NCBI RefSeq assembly: GCF_014897705.1 | Contig: NZ_JABUXV010000023.1 | Location: forward strand, 1 to 64,000 | From: Brachybacterium sp. FME24 | Lineage (GTDB): Bacteria; Actinomycetota; Actinomycetes; Actinomycetales; Dermabacteraceae | Length of the DNA: 64,000 nucleotides | Direction: 5' to 3' | Shown here: in pieces, positions 17,023 through 25,909 of the stretch | Numbering within the stretch: the stretch's first letter is position 1 | Layout: every line of letters starts with the position of its first letter | Position numbers and translations under genes: made by a program | Notes under the pieces: generated by a model | The model's database searches: none | Seen by the model: the letters and a program-made list of their open reading frames with translations, nothing else | What the model was told of the DNA's origin: nothing

Positions 17023-17604
17023 ATGGCTCTTCGCTTCCCGCTGCGCAGCGGCCGGCTGCTGGTGCGCCCCTTCGAGGAGACCGACGCCATGGCCGCGCAC
17101 GCCCTCTACGGCGACGCCGAGGTGATGCGATACGTCGGCGACGGCTCGGCGGCCACGCCCGAGCAGAGCGCGCAGATGGTCGAGGACTACCGACGCCACC
17201 AGCGCGAGCACGGCTTCGCCTTCTGGGCAGTGATCGATCGCGGCACCGGCGAGCTGATCGGGGATGCGGGGTTGGAGGTCACCCGTCACGGGACAGAGAT
17301 CGGCTACACCCTCGCGCGCCCCTGGTGGGGACAGGGCCTGGCGACGGAAGCGGCGCGCCTCTGCGTGGACGCCGCCTTCGGGGCGCTCGGCCTGACACGA
17401 CTCGTCGCGCTGGTCGATGCCGAGAACCCCGCCTCGGCCCGTGTCCTGGGCAAGCTCGGCTTCCACCCCGACATCGACACAGACACCGAAGCAGACCTCG
17501 AAGCGGGCCGCGCAGGTAGACGGGAAGGAACCGTCATCGCCTACGGGCGACCTCATCTGCGGTACGTGCTCGTGAGGCCAGCACGCGTCCGACCACGTTC
17601 ATGA
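17023..17604 (+). CDS. GNAT-family N-acetyltransferase (RimJ-like)
   Basis: A 193-residue GNAT protein. Motif A is RPWWGQGLATEAARL, the acetyl-CoA pyrophosphate loop, followed by LVDAENPASARVLGKLGF, as in RimJ/RimL-like enzymes that acetylate protein N-termini or small molecules. It starts at the ATG in front of the conserved LRSGRLLVRPFEETD strand. The last 71 bp overlap the small membrane-protein gene on the other strand. Substrate unknown. Confidence 0.85.
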   Translation: MALRFPLRSGRLLVRPFEETDAMAAHALYGDAEVMRYVGDGSAATPEQSAQMVEDYRRHQREHGFAFWAVIDRGTGELIGDAGLEVTRHGTEIGYTLARPWWGQGLATEAARLCVDAAFGALGLTRLVALVDAENPASARVLGKLGFHPDIDTDTEADLEAGRAGRREGTVIAYGRPHLRYVLVRPARVRPRS

Positions 17605-17758
17605 CCGCGCCTGCGATGATGAGCATCGGGCCGATGTTGCTCCACTCCAGACCGCCGTGCAGGAGGGCCATCACGACGGTTCCGACCAGCCCGACGCCGA
17701 TCAGAACGAGGCCGTTGCGCTGCAGGTGACGCGAGCAGGGGATGGCTCTCTTCGGCAT
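17534..17758 (-). CDS. Small two-helix membrane protein
   Basis: A 74-residue protein with two predicted membrane helices (residues about 16-34 and 41-58) between basic ends. A strong ribosome site (AAAGGAG) precedes the ATG, which argues it is real. Its 3' end overlaps the GNAT gene tail-to-tail. No recognised family. Confidence 0.65.
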   Translation of the reverse strand: MPKRAIPCSRHLQRNGLVLIGVGLVGTVVMALLHGGLEWSNIGPMLIIAGAVMNVVGRVLASRARTADEVARRR

Positions 17759-17770
17759 CTCGTGCTCCTT

Positions 17771-18319
17771 TCAGCCGCGCTGGGTGTGGCTCCAGAGACC
17801 GTCCTGGCGACGGTAGTCGATATGGACGTGCAGGCGATCGTGGCGGGCCTGCATGAAGTCGATCTGCGTGGGCTGCAGCGCGTAGACCTGCCATGCGGGG
17901 TTCGGGCTGCCGTCGGAATTCGGTCGGGAGAGCCAATCGGCCTGCGAGACGTCCTCCCCGAGCGCGACCACGGTCCCGCTGATGTGCACCTGTCGGCCGG
18001 TCTCGCGCCAGAAGAACGTCATCGCCGCCCGTGGATCCGCCGCCAGCTGCTGCGCCTTGCGCGAGGTGTTCCGGGTGGAGATCTGGTACCCCTCGGAGTC
18101 GAGATCCTTGAGGATCAGAGTGCGGCCGACGGGCGCGCCGTCCTCCCCCAGCGTCAGGAACGTCATCGCGTGCGGCTGGCGTGCGCCCCCGGCGATCGCG
18201 TCCTCGAGCCAGGCGAGGAACAGCTCGTCCGGGTCCTCGGGGAGGTTCTCGAGGTCGAGGTCGGGCATCTGGTCCGGGAAGGCGGGCAGTGCGCGCAGCC
18301 GCGCGGAGAGGTCGCTCAT
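17771..18319 (-). CDS. Pyridoxamine 5'-phosphate oxidase family protein
   Basis: A 182-residue PNPOx-like split-barrel flavoprotein. The order is AMTFLTLGEDGAPVGRTLIL, GYQISTRNTSRKAQQL and AAMTFFWRETGRQVHISG, which matches PdxH FMN-binding strands. It is about 30 residues shorter than true PdxH and lacks a clear C-terminal QRL motif. It may therefore be a PdxH relative acting on another substrate. Start at the ATG after GGAGG; the longer frame into the response-regulator end was rejected. It sits 12 bp from the small membrane protein gene. Confidence 0.75.
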   Translation of the reverse strand: MSDLSARLRALPAFPDQMPDLDLENLPEDPDELFLAWLEDAIAGGARQPHAMTFLTLGEDGAPVGRTLILKDLDSEGYQISTRNTSRKAQQLAADPRAAMTFFWRETGRQVHISGTVVALGEDVSQADWLSRPNSDGSPNPAWQVYALQPTQIDFMQARHDRLHVHIDYRRQDGLWSHTQRG

Positions 18320-18446
18320 GCCTCCATCCTGCGCGGTCGCTGCGGGGTGTTCAAGGTCGTCCGGTCCGGCGCCGACAATGCGACCTGCACCAGCGGTACC
18401 CGCAGCCTGAGCGGCGCGGCCCCAGCACCCCGCAGCCCCGCTCGCC

Positions 18447-19115
18447 TCAGGGGTCGACGAGCCCGGTGCGGTAGGCGATGACGGTGGCCTGCGTGCGATC
18501 ACGGGCGCCGAGCTTGCGCAGCAGGGAGGCCACATGCGTGCGCACGGTCTCGACCCCGAGGATCAGCTGCCCGGCGATCTCCGCGTTGCTCGCGCCGCGG
18601 GCGACGGCCTCGAGCACCTCCCGCTCCCGCGCGGTGAGGTCCGGCCCGATGTAGGCGCCGGTCCGGGCACGCGGGCGCAGCAGCGAGCGCACGGCCTCAG
18701 GGAACAGCAGGCTGTCGCCGTCGGCCAAGGTCCGCACCGCCTGCACCATCTGCGCGGCGCTCGCGCGCTTGAGGAGGAACCCGGACGCGCCGACGAGGAG
18801 GGCGTCCAGCACATAGCCGTCATGCTCGAAGGTCGTCACGACCAGCACCTTCGGTGGGTCCGGCAGGCGCAGCAGGAGTTCGGTGGCGCGGATGCCGTCG
18901 ATGTCGGGCATGCGCACGTCCATGCAGACGACGTCCGGCCTTTCGCGGCGGGCCAGGATGAGGGCCTCCGCGCCGTCGCCGGCCTCGCCGATCACCACCA
19001 TGTCCTCCTCGGCCTGGAGGATCATCCGCATTCCCTGCCGCACCAGCGGCTCGTCGTCGACGAGCAGCACCCGCACGGGGCCGCCGGGACGGTCGCGGTC
19101 TGCGTCAGGGGTCAT
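18447..19115 (-). CDS. NarL/LuxR-type response regulator
   Basis: A 222-residue regulator. The receiver domain has phospho-acceptor Asp66 (VVCMDVRMPD), Thr in VVTTFEHDGY and Lys in FLLKRAS. The C-terminal LuxR helix-turn-helix is LTAREREVLEAVARGASNAEI. Its start overlaps the kinase stop by 11 bp, so the pair is cotranscribed and coupled. Targets probably include the upstream membrane protein operon. Confidence 0.93.
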   Translation of the reverse strand: MTPDADRDRPGGPVRVLLVDDEPLVRQGMRMILQAEEDMVVIGEAGDGAEALILARRERPDVVCMDVRMPDIDGIRATELLLRLPDPPKVLVVTTFEHDGYVLDALLVGASGFLLKRASAAQMVQAVRTLADGDSLLFPEAVRSLLRPRARTGAYIGPDLTAREREVLEAVARGASNAEIAGQLILGVETVRTHVASLLRKLGARDRTQATVIAYRTGLVDP

Positions 19116-20466
19116 CGTGGGGTCTCTCCGTGAGGATCGGGACGAGGGCTCGGGCCTGCCAGGTGCCGTCCTTCGGCCCGGCCTTCAGCGTGCCACCCCA
19201 CAGGGCCAGGCGCTCGCGGGAGCCCGCCAGTCCGCGACCGCCCGTGGGCGCCGCAGCACTGTCCTCCTCCCGAGGGGCCAGCGGGTTCGCAGCTTCCACG
19301 ATCACCGCGGGGAGCCCCGCGGAGTCCCGGCCACCATGGATCCGCAGGTGGACGGGACCGTCACTGCCGTGGCGGTGGGCGTTGGTGAGCAGTTCCGTGA
19401 CCAGCCGTGCGAGGTGCTCGTGCTGGAGCGCGGGCAGACCGGCGGGCACCACGACCTCGGTACGCAGGTCCATCCCTGCCTCGCGATGGTCCAGCAGGAC
19501 GGCCTCGAGGCGCGAGGGGGCGACCGGGTCGACCCGCCCGTGGGTGTCCACCGCGCTCGTGCTCCCGGGGAAGCCCTTCGCCTCGACGCTCCCGGCCATG
19601 TGGATCGCATCGGCGTCCCGCGAGGGGCCCGCCCCGTCGGCGGCCTCGGCGACGCGGACCACGTCGGCACGCTCCTCGCGCAGATCCGCGAGCACGTCGT
19701 CCAGGTCGATCAGCGCTTCGCGCGCGGTGTCCTCGATCCGGGCCAGCGCCTGCCGGGCAGCGTCGGGGTCGCGGTCCAGCACTCGCCCGCCGGCCGCCGC
19801 CTGGATGCTCACGATCGTCAGGGCGTGCCCGATGCCGTCATGCAGGTCGCGGGCGATCCGCGTGCGCTCCGCGTCCTGGGAGACGCGGGCCAGGGCCACC
19901 TCGAGACGATCGCGCGCCGTCGGCCCCAGCAATCGCGGGGCGAGAGAGGCGGCGAGAGCCCCGAGCGGCCACGCGCCCAGAAGCGCGGCGGCCGCCGCCA
20001 CCACAGCGGCGGCACCGAGGGCGATCCTGCCCAGCACGGAGTCCGGGATCGCGAGCAGCGAGATGCCGGGGTTCGCGCCCATCGCGTCGAGGGCGGTGAC
20101 CGTCGCGGCCGGCAGCAGCATCGTCAAGCAGGCCGCCGTCAGCAGGCCGAGCAGCAGGTGGACCTGCACCCAGAGCACGTCCTGCACCCGGTGCACCAGA
20201 CCTGGGCGCAGCGGGACGACCAGTTCCGAGCGGACGCCGAGCATCGAGCGGCACGCGGTGACCTCGAGCTCCCGGATCCCGGGGACGAGGCCCAGCAGGC
20301 CGCCGACCACCACCCCGAGCAGCAGGCCCAGCACGGTACGGCCCGGGGAGGTCGCCGAATCGAGCCCGATCGGGACCACCAGCGCGAGGACGAGCACGAC
20401 GGTCGTCCCGATCGCCGCGCCCGTCATCAGCCACGCGAATCGGCGACCGCTGCGTCGTATGTTCAC
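19105..20466 (-). CDS. HisKA_3-type sensor histidine kinase
   Basis: A 453-residue kinase. Membrane segments fill the first about 190 residues, then the dimerisation/phosphoacceptor helix (RIARDLHDGIGHALTIVS, His near residue 208) and an ATPase domain with LLTNAHRHG and GGRGLAGSRERL. The start is a GTG overlapping the stop of the upstream membrane gene (GTGA). It phosphorylates the adjacent regulator. No extracellular sensor domain of note, so it may sense membrane state or a partner protein. Confidence 0.9.
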   Translation of the reverse strand: MNIRRSGRRFAWLMTGAAIGTTVVLVLALVVPIGLDSATSPGRTVLGLLLGVVVGGLLGLVPGIRELEVTACRSMLGVRSELVVPLRPGLVHRVQDVLWVQVHLLLGLLTAACLTMLLPAATVTALDAMGANPGISLLAIPDSVLGRIALGAAAVVAAAAALLGAWPLGALAASLAPRLLGPTARDRLEVALARVSQDAERTRIARDLHDGIGHALTIVSIQAAAGGRVLDRDPDAARQALARIEDTAREALIDLDDVLADLREERADVVRVAEAADGAGPSRDADAIHMAGSVEAKGFPGSTSAVDTHGRVDPVAPSRLEAVLLDHREAGMDLRTEVVVPAGLPALQHEHLARLVTELLTNAHRHGSDGPVHLRIHGGRDSAGLPAVIVEAANPLAPREEDSAAAPTGGRGLAGSRERLALWGGTLKAGPKDGTWQARALVPILTERPHDDP

Positions 20467-21626
20467 GCGTCCATCTTCGTCGAGACCATCCTGTCGGCGC
20501 GAGAGCCGATGGTCGAGCGTCGGTGCCCGACGTATCCCCACACCGCGAGGGCGAGGGTCGGTCCCCACAGCCAGCAGGGGAAGACCAGTGCGAACTCGAG
20601 GGTCGAGGCAAGGCCCATCTCGCTCGCACTGAGCAGGATCGGCACGGCGGCGAAGCACAGCAGGGCCGCGATCGCGAATCCCGGGATCGCCGCGGTGACG
20701 ATCGGGACGGAGCGCCCGCCGACCACGGGGAACCAGCGCGGGAACACCTCACCCCAGGGCCGGATCAGTCCGAGGGTGAGGACCACACCGAGCCAGGCGC
20801 CCGTGGAGAGCGCGAGCCCCCAGACGCGGGTCGCGGGGTCAGCGGCCGCGGCTTCCCCGCCGACGATCGGCCACGGGGTGAGCCAGGTCAGTCGGGACAG
20901 GGCGTAGGGCAGGGGCCCGCACGCGGCGATGATCGTCAGCGGCCGACGCCACCGCACCGTCCAGGCCTCCACGCCCTCGAAGGCGCCGGCACGTCGCAGC
21001 AGGAGCAGGGCGACAGCGGCCCACAGGGCCCCTGCGAGGACGAAGTGCACGGTGACGAGGATCAGGCCGCCCGACCTGACCATGGCGGGGATGATCGCGA
21101 GCGCGACGTCCCGGATGATCCCGGCCCCGAGGAGGGCACCGAGGACCATCGCCGTGAGCAGCGGGACGCCGACCGCCCAGCGGGCCCGTCCGCCGTGCCG
21201 GACCAGCAGCGCGGCGACCGTGACCAGCAGCACCGGCATCGCCAGCGCGATCAGGTACCCGGCCTGGGCAAGGGTCATGAAACTGGCGAAGCCCAGGCCG
21301 AACAGCGCGACCTGCGCGGCGGCCACGGCGGCCAGCACGACCGCCACGAGCCGGGAGACCGAGGCCCGGGATCCGGTGATCGCCAGTCCGGCGACGCCGG
21401 CGACGGCTCCGAGCACGGCCACCACCAGCTGCGCCGTGTACATCGGCCCGGATCCGAGGATCTCGAGCAGGGGTGGCGGGGTGCCGGAGGCGGCCAGCAG
21501 CGCGTCGCCCGGGGAGAGCAGCCAGCGCAGGCCGAGCGCTGCGGTGATCAGACTGCTGAGCAGGCCCAGGCCGAGCAGCGCTCGCACCAGGTGTCGTGAG
21601 GGATGGGGGCGAGGTGTCGTCGTCAT
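20463..21626 (-). CDS. Polytopic membrane protein of unknown function
   Basis: A 387-residue protein with about ten hydrophobic segments and no family I recognise. The ATG at 21626 is preceded by GGAGG at a suitable distance; 29 upstream residues in frame were dropped. It is first in a three-gene unit with the histidine kinase and response regulator, coupled by overlaps. It could be a sensory partner or an output of that system. Confidence 0.75.
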   Translation of the reverse strand: MTTTPRPHPSRHLVRALLGLGLLSSLITAALGLRWLLSPGDALLAASGTPPPLLEILGSGPMYTAQLVVAVLGAVAGVAGLAITGSRASVSRLVAVVLAAVAAAQVALFGLGFASFMTLAQAGYLIALAMPVLLVTVAALLVRHGGRARWAVGVPLLTAMVLGALLGAGIIRDVALAIIPAMVRSGGLILVTVHFVLAGALWAAVALLLLRRAGAFEGVEAWTVRWRRPLTIIAACGPLPYALSRLTWLTPWPIVGGEAAAADPATRVWGLALSTGAWLGVVLTLGLIRPWGEVFPRWFPVVGGRSVPIVTAAIPGFAIAALLCFAAVPILLSASEMGLASTLEFALVFPCWLWGPTLALAVWGYVGHRRSTIGSRADRMVSTKMDA

Positions 21627-21725
21627 GCCTCGAGCCTCCGCTCGCGGGCATCCCGCCACCTCCCCCGCACGGGTGAACCCGCTCCCCCAGCCGGCGCTCA
21701 GCGCGCCGACCATCGCGGCACCTCG

Positions 21726-23312
21726 TCACTTCTCCAGGAAGATCCCGTTGCCGGGGCCCAGCGGAAGATCGACGACGAAGAATACGGCGAGGATGACGGT
21801 CCACACGATCCAGAACGGCACCACGAAGGGCAGCATGCGCGCCATCAGCGTGCCGAGGCCCGCGCCGGGCTCGTACTTCCGCAGCATGCCCAGCAGCACG
21901 ATCATGTACGGGTTCATCGGGGTGATGATCTGGGTGGCGGAGTCGCCCACGCGGAAGGCGGCCTGGGTGAAGGCCGGCTCGTAGCCGATCAGCGCGAACA
22001 TCGGCACGAACACGGCGCCCATGATCGCCCACATGCCCGAGCCGGAGATGATGAACAGGTTCAGGCAGCTGGCCAGCAGGATGAAGCCCAGGACCGCCGG
22101 GAATCCGGTGAGGCCCACGCCCTCGAGCGCTGCGGCGCCGGTCACCGCGATCCAGGTGCCGATGCCGGACCAGTTGAACAGGGCGATGAAGTTGCCCAGG
22201 ATGAAGGCGAGCACCACGAAGGGCAGCATCTCCTTGAGCGCCTCGCTCATCATGCGCACCGCATCGCGGCTGCTGCGCAGGGTCCCGGTGACCACGCCGT
22301 AGGCGATGCCGACCACCATGAAGTACGCGACCACGATGAACACGATCGAGCTCAGCAGCGGGGATTTCGGCAGGAAGCCACCCTCCTCATTGCGCCACGG
22401 GGACTCCGGCATCAGGAACGCCAGCAGGAACGCGGCGGTCAGCACCGCGGCGCTGAGCACGGCGATCAGCAGACCCTTGTTCTCCTGCGGGGACAGGGCG
22501 GCGCGCATCTGCTCGGCGCTCTCCCCGCTGTCGGACTCGCCGTCCTCGCGGACCTCATCGCGGCCGATGCCCTGGCGGTTCAGGCGCGGCTCGAGGACGC
22601 GATCGATGATGAAGCCGGCGACGAAGCCCAGGATGATCGAGGCGGTGATGTTGAAGAACCAGTTCGAGACCGGGTTGACCGGGGTGGTCTCGAACCCGGG
22701 CAGCGCGCCCATCACCGAGGTGGTGATGCCCGCGAACAGGGCATCCAGCGAGGTCGGGAAGATGTTCGTGGAGTAGCCGGCGCCGGCGGCGGCGAACCCG
22801 CCCAGCAGGCCGGCGACGGGGTGGCGGCCGGCGGCCTTGAACACCAGGGCCGCCAGCGGGGGCACCACCACGAAGGCGGAGTCGGACATGATCGAGGAGA
22901 CCACGCCGACGAAGCCGACGACGTACGGGAGCATCCACGCCGGGGAGGTCCCGAAGAGCTTGCGGATCGCGGCTCCCAGCAGGCCGGAGTGCTGGGCGAT
23001 GCCGATCGCCAGCAGGATCGGCAGCACGGTCACCAGCGGCGGGAAGCCGATGTAGTTCTCGCCCAGGGTGGTGGTCAGCCACGTCAGGCCCTCCCCGGTG
23101 AACAGGCCCTTGATGGCCGTGGGCTCGTCCGAGCCGGGCACGGAGACGACCACGCCCGCCCAGGCCATGCCGGTCGAGACGATGCCGGTGACTGCGAACA
23201 GGATCAGGAACAGCATGAAGGGCTCGGGCAGCTTGTTGCCGGCCCTCTCCACCCCGTTCAGGAGCTTGTCGGTGAAACCGGTCGTCGCCGGTTCGGTCGG
23301 TGCTGCGCTCAT
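21726..23312 (-). CDS. abgT: AbgT-family transporter
   Basis: A 528-residue carrier with the AbgT signatures SDSAFVVVPPLAALVF, GGFAAAGAGYSTNIFPTSLD and VGDSATQIITPMNPYM. Family members import p-aminobenzoyl-glutamate or export sulfonamide-like antimetabolites. A cytoplasmic loop near residues 255-285 is acidic and low in complexity. It lies 58 bp downstream of the M20 amidohydrolase on the same strand, matching the E. coli abg arrangement of hydrolase and transporter. Confidence 0.9.
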   Translation of the reverse strand: MSAAPTEPATTGFTDKLLNGVERAGNKLPEPFMLFLILFAVTGIVSTGMAWAGVVVSVPGSDEPTAIKGLFTGEGLTWLTTTLGENYIGFPPLVTVLPILLAIGIAQHSGLLGAAIRKLFGTSPAWMLPYVVGFVGVVSSIMSDSAFVVVPPLAALVFKAAGRHPVAGLLGGFAAAGAGYSTNIFPTSLDALFAGITTSVMGALPGFETTPVNPVSNWFFNITASIILGFVAGFIIDRVLEPRLNRQGIGRDEVREDGESDSGESAEQMRAALSPQENKGLLIAVLSAAVLTAAFLLAFLMPESPWRNEEGGFLPKSPLLSSIVFIVVAYFMVVGIAYGVVTGTLRSSRDAVRMMSEALKEMLPFVVLAFILGNFIALFNWSGIGTWIAVTGAAALEGVGLTGFPAVLGFILLASCLNLFIISGSGMWAIMGAVFVPMFALIGYEPAFTQAAFRVGDSATQIITPMNPYMIVLLGMLRKYEPGAGLGTLMARMLPFVVPFWIVWTVILAVFFVVDLPLGPGNGIFLEK

Positions 23313-23370
23313 GGGGACTCCAGTCGGGTCAGGTGACGGGCGCGGGGCCGGGGTCTGCTGCGGGATCGGG

Positions 23371-24768
23371 TCAGTCGAAGTACGCGGGCACGTCGATCGC
23401 GCCGCCGGCTTCCTCGAACTCCGTGGCCATGGCGCGTGCCAGCTGCGGGTCGTGGAGCACGTCCAACACGGTCGCGGCCAGGCCGTAGGCTCCGTCGACC
23501 GCAGCAGTGCGGGCGAGATCCGAGACCGCCCAGGCCGCGAACTCGCGGGTGTGCAGGGCGACCTCCGGTGGGGCGATCCGGATGACCGGGTGGATGCCGG
23601 GCACCCGATAACTGGCATTGCCGAAGTCGGTGGAGGCCGCCAGGATCGGGGAGACGACGCCGAGGGGCAGCGGATCGCGGCCGCGGCGGCGCTGGGCCTG
23701 GACCCAGCGCCCGGTGAGGGCCTCGTTGGTGCGCACCGGCAGGGAGGGCGGGTGCTGGTCCCAGTTCACGCTCACGCCGACGCCGGCCATGAGGGCGGCG
23801 CCGCGGGCCACGTCCTCGACGCGCGCCGAGAGGTCCCGGAGGGTCTCGGGTCGCTGGGAGCGCACGTAGAGGTCGAGTCTCGCGTGGTCGGGGATGACGC
23901 TCGCGCGCTCGCCGCCCTCGCGGATCACCGCGTGGATACGGTCCGACGGCGGGGTCTGCTGCCGCATCAGGCCGATGCCCTGGTACATGAGGCTCGCGGC
24001 GTCCAGGGCATTGCGGCCCATGAACGGCTGGGCGGAGGCGTGGGCGGTGTGCCCGTGATACTCGACGGTGAGGGTCCGACGGCCCAGCCAGGTCTGGTCG
24101 GCCAGGTCGTAGCCGTAGGGGTGGGCCATCACCGCGGCATCCAGCCCCTCGAAGGCGCCTTCGCGGGCCATGTACTCCTTGCCGGTGTGGCCCTCCTCGG
24201 CCGGGGTCCCGAGGAACACGACCCGGCCAGGAACGGCCGACGGCTCGGCCGTCGCGAGAGCGGCCAGGGCGAGGAAGCCGCCCAGGCCCATCACGGCGAT
24301 GACGTTGTGCCCGCAGCCGTGGCCCACGCCGGGCAGGGCGTCGTACTCGGAGAGGATCGCGAGCGTCGGCCCATCCCCCTCGCCATGGATCTCCGCCCGG
24401 ATCGCGGTGTCCAGGCCGTGCACCCCGAGCTGCGCCTCGATGCCATGAGCTGCGAGGACAGTGACGATGGCGCGCGCGGAGCGGTGCTCCTCGAAGGCGA
24501 CCTCCGGGTGCTCGGCGAGATCGAGCAGGAGCGTGATCATCTCGCTCGCGTCGGCCTGGACGAGATCCTCGAGCCGGTCGTGGAGGGCGGCGTCGGCCCC
24601 GGCGAACGCGGAGCCCGGGTGCGAGGCGGTGCGCATCGCGGCCTCCCGCTCCTCGTCGAGCTGCTGGAGATAGGCGGTGGAGACCTCGGTGTGCTGCACG
24701 CTCGCAGGAGACTGCTGGGAGGACGTCGACGGCGAGGACGGCGGCGGCGGAGACAGCGGAGAAGGCAT
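23371..24768 (-). CDS. M20-family amidohydrolase (AbgB/ACY1L2-like)
   Basis: A 465-residue metallopeptidase. Metal-binding elements are SEYDALPGVGHGCGHN, TPAEEGHTGK and YHGHTAHAS. The lid domain lies in the middle, as in p-aminobenzoyl-glutamate hydrolases. The start at 24768 is preceded by TATTGT 7 nt upstream without an SD, so the mRNA may be leaderless. Two in-frame ATGs upstream (24786, 24795) are alternatives. A Ser/Pro-rich N-terminus precedes the domain. It probably hydrolyses an amide imported by the AbgT neighbour. Confidence 0.85.
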   Translation of the reverse strand: MPSPLSPPPPSSPSTSSQQSPASVQHTEVSTAYLQQLDEEREAAMRTASHPGSAFAGADAALHDRLEDLVQADASEMITLLLDLAEHPEVAFEEHRSARAIVTVLAAHGIEAQLGVHGLDTAIRAEIHGEGDGPTLAILSEYDALPGVGHGCGHNVIAVMGLGGFLALAALATAEPSAVPGRVVFLGTPAEEGHTGKEYMAREGAFEGLDAAVMAHPYGYDLADQTWLGRRTLTVEYHGHTAHASAQPFMGRNALDAASLMYQGIGLMRQQTPPSDRIHAVIREGGERASVIPDHARLDLYVRSQRPETLRDLSARVEDVARGAALMAGVGVSVNWDQHPPSLPVRTNEALTGRWVQAQRRRGRDPLPLGVVSPILAASTDFGNASYRVPGIHPVIRIAPPEVALHTREFAAWAVSDLARTAAVDGAYGLAATVLDVLHDPQLARAMATEFEEAGGAIDVPAYFD

Positions 24769-24948
24769 GGGGTCGACAATAGGCATGCAGGGCATGGTCG
24801 GGGCAGGATTGCCACCGTGTTGCCGGTTCGTGACCCCCGTTGTTCGACGGGGTGTGACGTGCACAGCCAGGGTGGGCGCTCGCCGTCGGCGACCACGTAG
24901 CCTCGACCATCGCACCCGCGAAACCCCTCGTCAGAAGAAGCTCATCCC

Positions 24949-25848
24949 ATGTCACAGCTCAGCGACCTGCTCGATCCGGGCGCCATCCTCCTCGACGCCC
25001 CGGCCGAGGACTGGCGCGAGGCGATCCGGCTCTCCGGGGACCTGCTCGTCTCCACCGGCGCGATCGGCCCCTCCTACACCGACGCGATGATCCGCACCGT
25101 CGAGGAGCACGGTCCCTACATCGTCATCACGCCGGGGTTCGCCCTGGCCCACTCCCGCCCCGACGACTCCGTGCGCCGCACCGCGATGTCCTTCGTGCGC
25201 CTGGCGGAGCCCCTGTCCTTCGGGCACACGTCCAATGACCCGGTGACCCTGGTGATGGCGCTCGCCGCGGCCGACAGCTCCGCCCACCAGGCGGCCCTCG
25301 CCGCCCTCGCCGGCGTGCTGGCCGACACCGACAGCCGCAGCGCCCTGGACTCGGCCGCTTCCGCGCAGGAGGTGCTCGCCGTCCTCGGTGCCGGGGATGC
25401 TCCCGCAGGATCTCCCGAGGACGCCGCGGACGGCGCAGGGTCCGACACCGCGGAACCCGTTGCCGCAGACGCCGGTGGCCCGGATGCCGCGCCCACCGGT
25501 GCCGCCCACCCCGTGCCCGCAGCCGCATCAGCGGAGCCCACCGACCCCGACACGGTCCCCTCCAAGAAGCTCATCCTCACGGTGTGCGGCAACGGACTGG
25601 GCACCAGCCTGTTCCTGAAGAACACCGCGGAGCAGGTCCTGGACCGGTGGGGCTGGTCCTCCTACCTGGACATCGAGGCCACCGACACCATCTCCGCCAA
25701 GGGCAAGGCCAAGGACGCCGACGTCATCCTCACCTCCGGTGCGATCGCGGAGACCCTCGGCGAGGTCGGCGTGCCCGTCGAGATCATCGAGAACTTCACC
25801 TCGCAGGCCGAGATCGACTCCGTGCTGCGCCGCATCTACGCGATCTGA
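24949..25848 (+). CDS. PTS ascorbate-type EIIA-EIIB fusion
   Basis: A 299-residue fusion. The EIIA domain (residues 1-150) has phospho-His68 in GFALAHSRP. An Ala/Pro/Asp-rich linker spans about 150-203. The ascorbate-type EIIB domain has phospho-Cys213 in TVCGNGLGTS. It relays phosphate from HPr to sugar bound by the EIIC encoded next. UlaC and UlaB are usually separate proteins. The substrate is probably L-ascorbate or a related acid sugar. Confidence 0.9.
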   Translation: MSQLSDLLDPGAILLDAPAEDWREAIRLSGDLLVSTGAIGPSYTDAMIRTVEEHGPYIVITPGFALAHSRPDDSVRRTAMSFVRLAEPLSFGHTSNDPVTLVMALAAADSSAHQAALAALAGVLADTDSRSALDSAASAQEVLAVLGAGDAPAGSPEDAADGAGSDTAEPVAADAGGPDAAPTGAAHPVPAAASAEPTDPDTVPSKKLILTVCGNGLGTSLFLKNTAEQVLDRWGWSSYLDIEATDTISAKGKAKDADVILTSGAIAETLGEVGVPVEIIENFTSQAEIDSVLRRIYAI

Positions 25849-25909
25849 CATCCCGCCCGCCTCCTGACCCGACGCGGCTCCTTTCCGACCCCCACTACGG
25901 AGCAAGACC

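Noticed and set aside
16948-17556. N-terminal extension of LrgA
   Set aside because: It overlaps the well-conserved GNAT gene; the four-helix core begins just after 16947.
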